From Flavobacterium sp. RSP15 (GTDB lineage Bacteria > Bacteroidota > Bacteroidia > Flavobacteriales > Flavobacteriaceae): a stretch of 64,000 bases of DNA. Positions 26,339 to 34,079 of this stretch are shown here, piece by piece. Position numbers and translations under genes: made by a program. Numbering within the stretch: position 1 is the first letter of the stretch; the number at the start of each line of letters is the position of its first letter. The DNA lies in NCBI RefSeq assembly GCF_003968755.1, contig NZ_RYDL01000001.1, positions 62,001-126,000 of the forward strand, given 5' to 3'. The notes beneath the pieces are model-generated. The model searched no databases, had not been told where the DNA came from, and saw only the letters and a program-made list of their open reading frames with translations.

Positions 26339-27184
26339 ATGAAAAAAATAATCATTGCACTGGCTTTATTCATGGCCGGTTTCAGCGCTGAGGCTCAGTT
26401 AAAAACACCTCAATCAAGTCCGAAAATGACGTTTATGCAAACAGTTGGTTTGACTGATGTAGAAGTTAACTATTCAAGACCAAGTGCCAGAGGAAGATCC
26501 GTTTTTGGAAATTTAATTCCTTTTGGAAAAGTATGGAGAACTGGAGCTAATGAAAATACAACTGTTTCCTTTAGCGATGATGTGATTATTGATGGTAAAA
26601 CATTGAAAAAAGGAAAATATTCATTGTATACTATTCCGAAAATAGAAAGCTGGGAGATACTATTTTATAAAACTACTGATAACTGGGGTAATCCAGAAGA
26701 GTGGAAAGAAGAAAATGTAGCGCTTAGAGCTACTGTTACCCCTGAGACAGTGAATAAAAGTGTGGAAACATTTACTATTGGAATTAGTGGTTTAGACAAT
26801 AATTTTGCTTTTTTAGAAATCTATTGGGAGAACTCCTATGCTGCTTTAAAATTTGAAGTGCCAACACAACAAAAAACAACGGCTAACATCGAGAAAGCAT
26901 TAGCTGGACCAGCTAGTGCAGATTATTTTTCTGCTGCCCAATTTTTATTCCAATCGAATGGCGACAATGCAAAAGCATTGATTTATGTAAACAAAGCGTT
27001 AGATATGTCTAAAGACAAACCGTTCTGGTACAACAGATTGAAGTCATTAATTCAAGGTAAACTGGGAGACAAAAAAGGAGCAATTGAAACGGCTAAAGCA
27101 TCACTTGCAGCAGCAGAAATTGCTAAAAACCAAGATTACGTGAAAATGAATAAAGACAGTATTACAGAGTGGAGTAAAAACTAA
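26339..27184 (+). CDS. Exported DUF2911 protein
   Basis: A 281-aa protein with a signal peptide (LALFMAGFSAEAQ). The DUF2911 domain is seen at ~25-165: VEVNYSRPSARGRSVFG, VWRTGANENTT and DGKTLKKGKYSLYTIP, the last being a family signature. The C-terminal ~100 residues are alpha-helical and TPR-like (FWYNRLKSLIQGKLGDKKGA), as in Bacteroidota members. Function is unknown. A -7-like TAAATTTG box (26309-26316) lies just upstream, so it may have its own promoter. A terminator follows. Confidence 0.88.
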   Translation: MKKIIIALALFMAGFSAEAQLKTPQSSPKMTFMQTVGLTDVEVNYSRPSARGRSVFGNLIPFGKVWRTGANENTTVSFSDDVIIDGKTLKKGKYSLYTIPKIESWEILFYKTTDNWGNPEEWKEENVALRATVTPETVNKSVETFTIGISGLDNNFAFLEIYWENSYAALKFEVPTQQKTTANIEKALAGPASADYFSAAQFLFQSNGDNAKALIYVNKALDMSKDKPFWYNRLKSLIQGKLGDKKGAIETAKASLAAAEIAKNQDYVKMNKDSITEWSKN

Positions 27185-27208
27185 TTACTCTAACGTTTTT
27201 ATATAAGA

Positions 27209-27246
27209 AGATCTCGTCTCCATTTAGAGACGGGATTTTTTTTTGA
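27209..27246 (+). terminator. Terminator of the DUF2911 gene
   Basis: Stem CTCGTCTC / GAGACGGG around CATTTA, followed by a nine-T tail. Confidence 0.8.
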
Positions 27247-27389
27247 AATTTTGGACTGTGTAATTTATTGGACTGAATAATTTATTAGATGTTTGCGTAT
27301 ATAGTATCCATGGGATTATTATTACTTCGCCAGTTCGCTCTTGCTCGTTTCTGCGGAAGAAGAGATTTTTATATAAGAACTTCTGAAGT

Positions 27390-27456
27390 AAAAAAAATAA
27401 CCGCAGATTCACAGATTTTTATATTGATAATCCGTGAATCTGCGGTTATTTTTTTA
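27390..27456. terminator. Long-stem hairpin at the end of the symporter gene
   Basis: A 19-base stem (AATAACCGCAGATTCAC and its complement) with a 21-base loop, with A/T tails on each side. It is placed directly after the symporter stop on the minus strand. The CCGCAGATTCACAG sequence is a common type of dispersed flavobacterial intergenic hairpin (recollection, not searched). Confidence 0.7.
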
Positions 27457-27457
27457 T

Positions 27458-29182
27458 TTAGGCTGTTATCGCTCTCTGTTTTCTAAAAATGGTCCATTGC
27501 AACAATAATGAAATTACAATTGTAAGCATTGCACCAATGAAATTCAGCCACAAATAACCCAGTTTTTCTTCTCCGCTCGGGAAAATATAAATGGCGTAAT
27601 AGTAGATGATAAAAATAGTAATCTGACTTACTACAGCGCTATAAAAAATGGCTTTAGATTGTACTTTATGGATGTAAAAACCAACTAAGAAAATTCCAAG
27701 GACTGTTCCATAAAATATGGATCCAATGATGTTTACCAGTTGAATTAAATTTTCAAAAAGCGTTCCAATACAAGCAAATAGGATGGCTATAACTCCCCAC
27801 AGTAAGGTAAAGAATTTTGTAGCATACAGGTAGTGCCGTTCTGATTTTTCTTCTTTTAGATTGCGTTTGTAAATATCAATTGCGGTGGTAGAGGCCAGTG
27901 CATTCAATCCCGAAGCGGTAGAGGACATAGCAGCCGAAATAATTACGGCCAGTAACAAACCAATAAGCCCTTTGGGTAAATAGTTGAGAATAAAGTGAAA
28001 AAACACATAATCTTTATCATTGGTCTCGCTATTACTATCAGCTTTGAGAATTATTTCTTTGGCTCGATCTCTTAAATCTTTTTCTTTATTGGATAAAGTC
28101 ACTAATTCTTTCCTAAGGGTTGGATTGTCATAATCCTGATTGAGCTGGTCGATGTACAAAAGATTAATTACTTTTTTGTCTTCGGATAAATCGTCTAATT
28201 TTTTCTCCAAAGCATTGTATTCGCTTTTGTAAGCTGATTTTTCAATCATGGCTTTATTATTTGGATTAAAATTTAACGGAACAGGATTGAATTGGAAAAA
28301 GACAAAAACCATAACTCCGGTCAGTAAAATAAAGAACTGCATAGGTACTTTTAAAAGCCCGTTCATGATTAGTCCCATCTGGCTTTCTCGAACGGATCGT
28401 CCGGATAAATAACGTCCTACCTGCGATTGATCGGTACCAAAATAGGCTAATGCCAAGAAAAAACCTCCTGTTATTCCGCTCCAAAAGGTATATTTTTCCT
28501 CTGGATCTAAAGAGAAATTAACAATATCCATTTTATCATTTGCCCCAGCAATATGCAACGCACTGGAGAAAGTCATATCATTAGGTAAATAATGCAAAAT
28601 CAGAAAAAAAGTGATTAGCATTCCGGACATAATCACAAACATTTGCTGTTTTTGAGTTACATTCACTGCTTTGGTTCCACCCGAAAAAGTATAAATGATA
28701 ACTAATACACCAATAATAATATTCATGTAGGTAAGATTCCAACCCAATAAAGCGGACAAAATAATTGCCGGAGCGTATATGGTCAATCCGGTTCCTAAAC
28801 CTCTTTGGAACAAGAAAAGGATGGCAGCTAGGGAACGGGTCTTCAAATCAAATCTTTTTTCAAGGTATTCATAAGCTGTATACACTTTGTATTTGTGGTA
28901 TAAAGGGATAAAGGTCACACAGATTACCACCATTGCAATTGGCAGTCCAAAATAGAATTGCACAAAACCCATACCGTCATGATAGGCTTGCCCGGGAGTA
29001 GAAAGAAACGTAATTGCACTGGCTTGTGTGGCCATAACAGAAAGTCCTACAACATGCCAAGGTGTTTCATTACTCCCTAAAATAAAGTCTTCTACATTTT
29101 TACTGCCCTTGGTTTTCCAAGCCCCATAAATTACAATAAACAATAAAGTTACTATCAGTATAATCCAATCAAATAATTGCAT
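27458..29182 (-). CDS. Sodium:solute symporter family protein
   Basis: A 574-aa transporter with about 13-14 helices of the SSS (LeuT-like) fold. Typical parts are GGRSxx-like GSNETPWHVVGLSVMATQASA near residue 38-58, and GTDQSQVGRYLS near residue 248-259. Between helices, residues ~290-375 form a hydrophilic insert rich in K, D, E, L (KLDDLSEDKKV, LRKELVTLSNKEKDLRDRA) that looks like a coiled coil. The solute cannot be told; the neighbouring PIG-L deacetylase suggests a sugar or amide product. It is transcribed after a 35-aa peptide gene, three bases before its start. Confidence 0.88.
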   Translation of the reverse strand: MQLFDWIILIVTLLFIVIYGAWKTKGSKNVEDFILGSNETPWHVVGLSVMATQASAITFLSTPGQAYHDGMGFVQFYFGLPIAMVVICVTFIPLYHKYKVYTAYEYLEKRFDLKTRSLAAILFLFQRGLGTGLTIYAPAIILSALLGWNLTYMNIIIGVLVIIYTFSGGTKAVNVTQKQQMFVIMSGMLITFFLILHYLPNDMTFSSALHIAGANDKMDIVNFSLDPEEKYTFWSGITGGFFLALAYFGTDQSQVGRYLSGRSVRESQMGLIMNGLLKVPMQFFILLTGVMVFVFFQFNPVPLNFNPNNKAMIEKSAYKSEYNALEKKLDDLSEDKKVINLLYIDQLNQDYDNPTLRKELVTLSNKEKDLRDRAKEIILKADSNSETNDKDYVFFHFILNYLPKGLIGLLLAVIISAAMSSTASGLNALASTTAIDIYKRNLKEEKSERHYLYATKFFTLLWGVIAILFACIGTLFENLIQLVNIIGSIFYGTVLGIFLVGFYIHKVQSKAIFYSAVVSQITIFIIYYYAIYIFPSGEEKLGYLWLNFIGAMLTIVISLLLQWTIFRKQRAITA

Positions 29183-29185
29183 AAT

Positions 29186-29293
29186 TTAAGCGTATAATTT
29201 CATGATGAGACAAAAGATCAGGATGTATATTGCATTGGCTACAAGTACCCAAGTATAATTTTTCTTCCAGGTTTTTATTTTTTTTGTTTCCAT
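29186..29293 (-). CDS. Small membrane peptide next to the symporter (35 aa)
   Basis: An ATG frame between the symporter and PIG-L genes: METKKIKTWKKNYTWVLV, then one membrane helix (ANAIYILIFCLIMKLY). The N-terminus is strongly basic, as expected for a cytoplasmic end. Gaps are three bases to the symporter start and 11 bases after PIG-L, so it is co-transcribed. A few solute symporters (for example acetate or proline types) have a small companion subunit, so an accessory role is plausible but inferred. It is too short for typical gene finders. Confidence 0.6.
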   Translation of the reverse strand: METKKIKTWKKNYTWVLVANAIYILIFCLIMKLYA

Positions 29294-29304
29294 TTTAAAG
29301 TGGG

Positions 29305-31836
29305 TTAGTTCTTGATTTTTTGAACAGGAATTTTTTCAGATGATTGTAGCGAAATGATATTAGAAATTAATTTATAGGCACCAGTAACGCCTTCAGGTAA
29401 TTCTCTGAAAAAACTTAAGCCGGTATAAATATAGTGTCCTTTTCCGTAAGGAGCAATAAGTAATGCACCATTTTTAGGGCTTTCCCCTTTGTCATTTGAA
29501 GATAGGATAGGAGTAAAGGCTTTGTCGTACTCATTGGGGTAATACAAACCTTGTTCTTGTTTCCAGCCTTCAAAGTCTGTAGCTGTAATTTGGTTTGGAA
29601 AATTCAAAACAGGATGGTGTGGCGCTAAGAATCGGACTTCGGCATCTTCTTCGGTCACTCGGTCACGGGAGAGTTTCAAGGGATAAGGTGCAATAGTATT
29701 AGTAACAAGATCTCCTGCAGTATTGTACTGAACGATCATTGTTTTTCCGGATTTTACAAAATCAAAAAGTATATTTTGTTTGTTTGCCAGTGCAGGCAAG
29801 ATATTATAGGCACGAACACCTGTGATGACTACGTCGTACAATTCTAATTTTTCAGGAGTAATTTCTTCAGGTTTAAGTAGTGTTACGGCATATCCTAATT
29901 GCGTCAGGCTACTGGGAACTTCATCTCCGGCACCCATAATATATCCTATTTTTTCACCATTCGTTTTTAAATCTGTTTTGATGCATTTGGCTTCAGCCAA
30001 TGTTAAAACTTGCTGTTTTGTGATGTGGTCATACTTAATGATAATTTGTTCTTTGTCAAATTGTTTATTGTCAATTATCGCCACGCTTTTGGCTACAGCT
30101 TCTTCGGATTTATTTGGTGCAGTTACCTCAAAATAAACAATTTGTTCCGTTCCCTTTTTTTCAATGTTAAAAGGAATCGATTTAGGAAAAACACCCCAGT
30201 TTTCAGGTAATTCAAGTTGTAAAATTCCTTTTACGGAGTCTTTTCCAGTTTTGATTTTTACGGCTACAGCTTTCTTTTTTGTGTCTTTAAAAAGCAATAC
30301 TTTGTCTATAATTGAAGTAGTAACTTCGGGAACAATGTCCAGATAATTATATACTTCCCCTTTTACATCATCGTTGTATTTATACACTACGGTTCGTTCA
30401 AATGGAATTTCAATCTCATTGATTTTAATATTAAAAATCACTTTAACTTCCCGAATAATATCTGGAATCCCTATGTTTTGTTGTTGCTTTACTGCGTACA
30501 TCCCAACTGTTCCTTTTTCTTTTAACCAATATGGTTGTGTGTAGTTAATTGATTCGGGTAATTTTAAATCTAAATTAATGGTGTTTAGTATGTTGTTTTT
30601 TAAATCCCGATTTTGAGGTGTAATATTTTGATTAGGTATAGCGGTCACACTCATTAATTGTATGGGTACGGAGCTTCTATTAATGGCTTCGAGTTTCAAT
30701 TTAATAGTGCTTCCGGGAGTCGCTTCCTGATTTTGGGCAACGGCTTCAAGATACAAACCAGAACAGGCCGATATAATTTCTTTTATGGCTTCTGATTTCA
30801 GTGGCGACCACTGATTTTCGTCCAAAGCTTTCATCATAGCATAGGCTTTCGCCAAATCTGGAATGCTTGCCGAAGGATTATTATGGTCGAATTCAGCGGC
30901 AATAGTTGTCAATAATTCTCCGATTGATTTTCCCTCTTTTATTCGGTTCCAAGAAGTATCGATTCCTTCAAAAAGTGATTTCTTATCTTTTAAAGCATCT
31001 CCATTTATAAACTCTAAATATTCTGTTTCCTCCCCACGGGCTCCAGTGCTACCAAACCCTTGGGATTGATGGCGGCTCCGACTTAATGCGGCTATTTCCT
31101 GATTTGATTTTCCTAATCCAGCGTAATAAACTCCTGTTTGCAACGCAATTAAATTCGTTTTAGGGGCAGCATTAAATTTTTCGATACTTCCATAAAACCA
31201 CCAAGACGTATTAAAAAACTGTCGTTTGGTTTGCCAAGGTGTTACAAATTGCAATTGCTCGGGAAAAATTGATGGGTTATTCGCTAAGTCAAAACTTTCT
31301 ACGCTTAACATTGCTGATGCCGTGTGGTGTCCGTGAGTGGTTCCGGGCGAACGATGATCAAATCGATTAATAATCACATCGGGTTGAAATTTCCTGATGG
31401 CCCAAATAACGTCAGCTAGTACTTGTTTTTTATCCCAAATTTCTAATGTTTCTGTTGGATTTTTAGAAAAACCAAAATCATTAGCACGGGAAAAAAATTG
31501 TTCTCCTCCATCAATTTTTCGGGCTTCAATAAGTTCTTGGGTTCGTATTACTCCTAATAATTCCCGTAATTGCGTGCCGATTAAGTTTTGTCCACCATCC
31601 CCGCGTGTCAAAGACAAATAGCCGGTTCTGGCCTTTTGTTCATTGGATAAATAAGAGATCAATTGGGTGTTTTCATCATCAGGATGTGCGGCTATATAAA
31701 GTACGGAACCAAGAAAATTGAGCTTTTGAATTTGATTATAAATTTCGACAGCATTTAATTTTTTAGGATCTTGAGCAATTGATATTTGAAAACAAAGAAG
31801 GAATGCTGCAATAGCTAGAATATTTTTTTTTTGCAT
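29305..31836 (-). CDS. PIG-L family deacetylase with C-terminal GAT-like domain
   Basis: An 843-aa exported protein. The start at 31836 (MQKKNILAIAAFLLCFQISIA) gives a proper signal peptide; an earlier in-frame ATG (31866) adds ten residues. The metal-dependent deacetylase domain follows: AAHPDDE at 50-55, NRFDHRSPGTTHGHH near 170, with the expected His-x-x-His metal site. Residues ~380-640 are beta-rich. Residues ~640-830 (YDVVITGVRAYNILPALAN, HYIYTGLSFFRELPEGVTGAY) look like a ThuA/GATase-like fold. Likely acts on a GlcNAc-like substrate outside the inner membrane. It is the first gene of a unit with the mini-protein and symporter. Confidence 0.85.
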   Translation of the reverse strand: MQKKNILAIAAFLLCFQISIAQDPKKLNAVEIYNQIQKLNFLGSVLYIAAHPDDENTQLISYLSNEQKARTGYLSLTRGDGGQNLIGTQLRELLGVIRTQELIEARKIDGGEQFFSRANDFGFSKNPTETLEIWDKKQVLADVIWAIRKFQPDVIINRFDHRSPGTTHGHHTASAMLSVESFDLANNPSIFPEQLQFVTPWQTKRQFFNTSWWFYGSIEKFNAAPKTNLIALQTGVYYAGLGKSNQEIAALSRSRHQSQGFGSTGARGEETEYLEFINGDALKDKKSLFEGIDTSWNRIKEGKSIGELLTTIAAEFDHNNPSASIPDLAKAYAMMKALDENQWSPLKSEAIKEIISACSGLYLEAVAQNQEATPGSTIKLKLEAINRSSVPIQLMSVTAIPNQNITPQNRDLKNNILNTINLDLKLPESINYTQPYWLKEKGTVGMYAVKQQQNIGIPDIIREVKVIFNIKINEIEIPFERTVVYKYNDDVKGEVYNYLDIVPEVTTSIIDKVLLFKDTKKKAVAVKIKTGKDSVKGILQLELPENWGVFPKSIPFNIEKKGTEQIVYFEVTAPNKSEEAVAKSVAIIDNKQFDKEQIIIKYDHITKQQVLTLAEAKCIKTDLKTNGEKIGYIMGAGDEVPSSLTQLGYAVTLLKPEEITPEKLELYDVVITGVRAYNILPALANKQNILFDFVKSGKTMIVQYNTAGDLVTNTIAPYPLKLSRDRVTEEDAEVRFLAPHHPVLNFPNQITATDFEGWKQEQGLYYPNEYDKAFTPILSSNDKGESPKNGALLIAPYGKGHYIYTGLSFFRELPEGVTGAYKLISNIISLQSSEKIPVQKIKN

Positions 31837-31930
31837 TTTTTTAAATTTAATTTGCAATAGCTTCAAATGTAAGAATTAAATATTTTTATGTGAAATGTTT
31901 TTAGTTTTCTTTAAAAACAAAAATAATCTA

Positions 31931-31980
31931 AAAAAGAGGGAGAAAACCAATTTTGATTTTATCCCTCTTTACTATTCTTT
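31931..31980 (-). terminator. Terminator of the first secreted paralogue
   Basis: Stem AAAGAGGGA / TCCCTCTTT with a long loop; the A tract reads as a T tract on the minus strand. It lies between the PIG-L start and the end of the 32000 gene. Confidence 0.65.
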
Positions 31981-31999
31981 TCAAGGATTGAACTACTAA

Positions 32000-32539
32000 T
32001 TAGTCTCTTCCTTTACCGCGTCCACGATCATTCCCGCGTCTATCATTTCGATCGTCGTGTTTTTTGTATTCTTTTCGATTGTCGTATTTTCTGGGAGCGG
32101 AATATTTTCTTCGGTTATCATTATTTCTATGGTCAACATATACTCTGCGATTGTTAGCATGGTGTCGTATATTTCTTTGTTCTCTTCCGTGATATCCTTT
32201 GTAATATTTCCTTTTATGACTATTAAAATTATTGTAAGGTCTTGATCCATGATAATCAGTTAGCACAACTTTATAGCCACGGTTCAAATTATAATTTTGA
32301 TAATGTCTAGGTAAATTTCTGGATCGGTTCCATCTTCCTCCACCAAAATATATGAATTGCGTTGCTCTTACGTCATAATATGCTTCTATATCCGGCAGAT
32401 AGTAATATTCTGCATTGGCGTATCCAGCAGGACCCCAAGATGGAGCAGTACCTATATTTAGATTTATGGAAACTTGTGCTTGTATTGAACTGGATGCCAA
32501 AAAGATAATTCCTACAGCGATTAATTTTAATGTTCTCAT
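32000..32539 (-). CDS. Secreted protein with basic repeat tail, paralogue A
   Basis: A 179-aa protein with a signal peptide (IAVGIIFLASSSIQAQ). The mature part shares a core with the neighbour at 32717: VSINLNIG, YYYLPDIEAYYD, ATQFIYFGGG, NYNLNRGYKVVLTDYHGSRPY and KYYKGYHG. The core is rich in Tyr, Gly and Asn. The tail is strongly basic (NRRVYVDHRN, DRRGNDRGRGKGRD) and looks like a disordered nucleic-acid or surface-binding tail. The function is unknown; small YGG-rich exported proteins of this type are common in flavobacteria. A different-frame shadow on the same strand is ignored. Confidence 0.7.
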   Translation of the reverse strand: MRTLKLIAVGIIFLASSSIQAQVSINLNIGTAPSWGPAGYANAEYYYLPDIEAYYDVRATQFIYFGGGRWNRSRNLPRHYQNYNLNRGYKVVLTDYHGSRPYNNFNSHKRKYYKGYHGREQRNIRHHANNRRVYVDHRNNDNRRKYSAPRKYDNRKEYKKHDDRNDRRGNDRGRGKGRD

Positions 32540-32661
32540 TCTGTCAAATATTTAATTAGTAATAAATTTTTATAATAACTTGTTATTGCAATACTTCTTC
32601 TAAAATTCCAACAACTGTGCCAAAACAAAAAAATTAACGTTTAATTAAGGATTCATGTGCT

Positions 32662-32695
32662 AAAAAAAAGAGTCTCAGCAATGAGACTCTTTTTA
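32662..32695 (-). terminator. Terminator between the two secreted paralogues
   Basis: Perfect stem AAAGAGTCTC / GAGACTCTTT with an AGCAAT loop and an A/T flank. It ends the 32717 gene's transcript on the minus strand. Confidence 0.8.
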
Positions 32696-32716
32696 TAAAT
32701 TATTATGAAATCAGTA

Positions 32717-33208
32717 TTAATGTTTTCCATTTCCATTATTTCCTTTTCCACCTTTATTGCCATTTCCTTTATTGCCATGTACGTTATTCCCATTACTTTT
32801 GTACACTTTATTGTTATTACTGCGGTTAGAACCTATTGATTTTTGTGGTTTACCTTTGTATCCTTTGTAGTATTTTACTTTGTGTGTTTTAAAGTTACTG
32901 TATGGTCTTGAACCATGGTAATCGTTCAAGACTACTTTATAACCATTGTATAGATTATAATTTCTGTATTGATTAGGTAGATTTCTTGAACGAATCCAAT
33001 TTCCTCCACCAAAATAAATAAATTGTGTGGCTCGTATATCATAATAAGCTTGAACATCCGGTAAATAATAATAATCTACAGCTGAATAACCAACTGGCCC
33101 CCATGCTGGTGGACTACCTATATTTACATTTACTGAAACCTGCGCTTGCATCGTATTTGCGGATGCAAATAGTATAATTCCTGCAATGATTAATTTTAAT
33201 GTTTTCAT
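32717..33208 (-). CDS. Secreted protein with Gly/Asn/Lys-rich tail, paralogue B
   Basis: A 163-aa exported protein with the same core as the gene at 32000: VSVNVNIG, YYYLPDVQAYYD, ATQFIYFGGG, NYNLYNGYKVVLNDYHGSRPY and KVKYYKGYKG. By eye about two thirds of the core positions are identical. The tail differs: it is Gly/Asn/Lys-rich (NGNNVHGNKGNGNKGGKG) with no RGG repeats. Both genes have their own terminators and similar upstream sequences, which indicates a tandem duplication of the whole unit. Function is unknown. Confidence 0.7.
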   Translation of the reverse strand: MKTLKLIIAGIILFASANTMQAQVSVNVNIGSPPAWGPVGYSAVDYYYLPDVQAYYDIRATQFIYFGGGNWIRSRNLPNQYRNYNLYNGYKVVLNDYHGSRPYSNFKTHKVKYYKGYKGKPQKSIGSNRSNNNKVYKSNGNNVHGNKGNGNKGGKGNNGNGKH

Positions 33209-33333
33209 TTTTCGAAATTTTAATTAGTAATTATTAGATAGTAATTTTAGTTACTATTTTATCTCGTTTTGAAGTAAAGCCAACAATTATGCCAATATCA
33301 AATAATTAACATTTACTTTGTTATTTTACTTCA

Positions 33334-33367
33334 TAAAAAAAGGAAACGATTATTCGTTTCCTTTTTC
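33334..33367 (-). terminator. Terminator of the small membrane protein gene
   Basis: Stem AAAGGAAACGA / TCGTTTCCTTT around a TTAT loop with A/T tails. It lies 18 bases 3' of the 33385 gene. Confidence 0.8.
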
Positions 33368-33384
33368 TACAGTTATAAATTTAT

Positions 33385-33702
33385 TTACAATAAAAGTATC
33401 AATAAAAGAATAATGATGATAATTGCACCTACAGATAAGTATACACCATTTCCTGTAGATTTTAATTCTGCTTTGATAGTACGTACTTCTTTACGTAATT
33501 CTTTTTTTTCAACTGAAGTCAAAGACGATCTATCCATCGCTTTTATTTCATCAAGTCTATTAAGCAAAACTTTTACTTCTGCAGGCACTTCTTTAGGAGT
33601 ATTTAAAATTACATTTGGATTTTTTTCAGCCGCTAACATTTGTGTTGGAAGAACACTAATTGATAATACCATTATCATCAAATAAAAGGTAACTTTTTTC
33701 AT
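33385..33702 (-). CDS. Small exported protein with C-terminal membrane anchor
   Basis: A 105-aa protein with a signal peptide (MIMVLSISVLPTQMLAAE), a charged helical middle (VKVLLNRLDEIKAMDRSSL, then KKELRKEVRTIKAELKS), and a hydrophobic C-terminus (VGAIIIIILLLILLL) likely to be a membrane anchor. The middle looks like a coiled coil. Similar small proteins are common in Flavobacterium genomes, but no function is known to me. It is a single gene with its own terminator, upstream of the paralogues on the same strand. Confidence 0.65.
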   Translation of the reverse strand: MKKVTFYLMIMVLSISVLPTQMLAAEKNPNVILNTPKEVPAEVKVLLNRLDEIKAMDRSSLTSVEKKELRKEVRTIKAELKSTGNGVYLSVGAIIIIILLLILLL

Positions 33703-34079
33703 TTTGTTTGGTTTTTAGTTAAAATTTTAACACAATAAAAGTAAACAATAAAATATAATTTTTTCTTATAAAATTAAGGTTTTAAATTATATAATTCACA
33801 CCCTTCATTGTGCACTACAAACAGAGTGATTTTAAAGCCAGTACGCGATTTATTTTGTCAAAATATCCAATATGGATATGGGTTGTGTAAACCCCCGTTT
33901 TGTTCTCTTTTTAAATCACTTCAATAGCAGGATCAGCATTCAACAGTATTGTGATTTTCTAAAAAAAAGTGTCCTGTAGATCGTGTCTTCAATATAATCC
34001 CCTATCAATTGAACTGTTTTTAAACGATATTAGTATTATGTGAATATTTTTTTGGAATAATTTATATTTATAAAACGTA
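33703..34079. other. Intergenic stretch without a recognised gene
   Basis: About 375 A/T-rich bases. A short dyad ATATCC-AATAT-GGATAT lies at 33863-33879. No tRNA or convincing coding frame was found. It contains the upstream region of the small membrane protein gene and the 3' end of the outer-membrane protein gene. Confidence 0.4.

Noticed and set aside
31996-32250. Open frame of 84 codons inside the first secreted paralogue, same strand, other frame
   Set aside because: It overlaps a gene with a signal peptide and a recognisable core, and its residues are low-complexity (many I, T, E, N), the usual effect of reading a Arg/Asn-rich gene in another frame.
33863-33879. ATATCC-AATAT-GGATAT dyad as an operator
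   Set aside because: It is isolated, far from gene starts, and expected by chance in this A/T-rich DNA.
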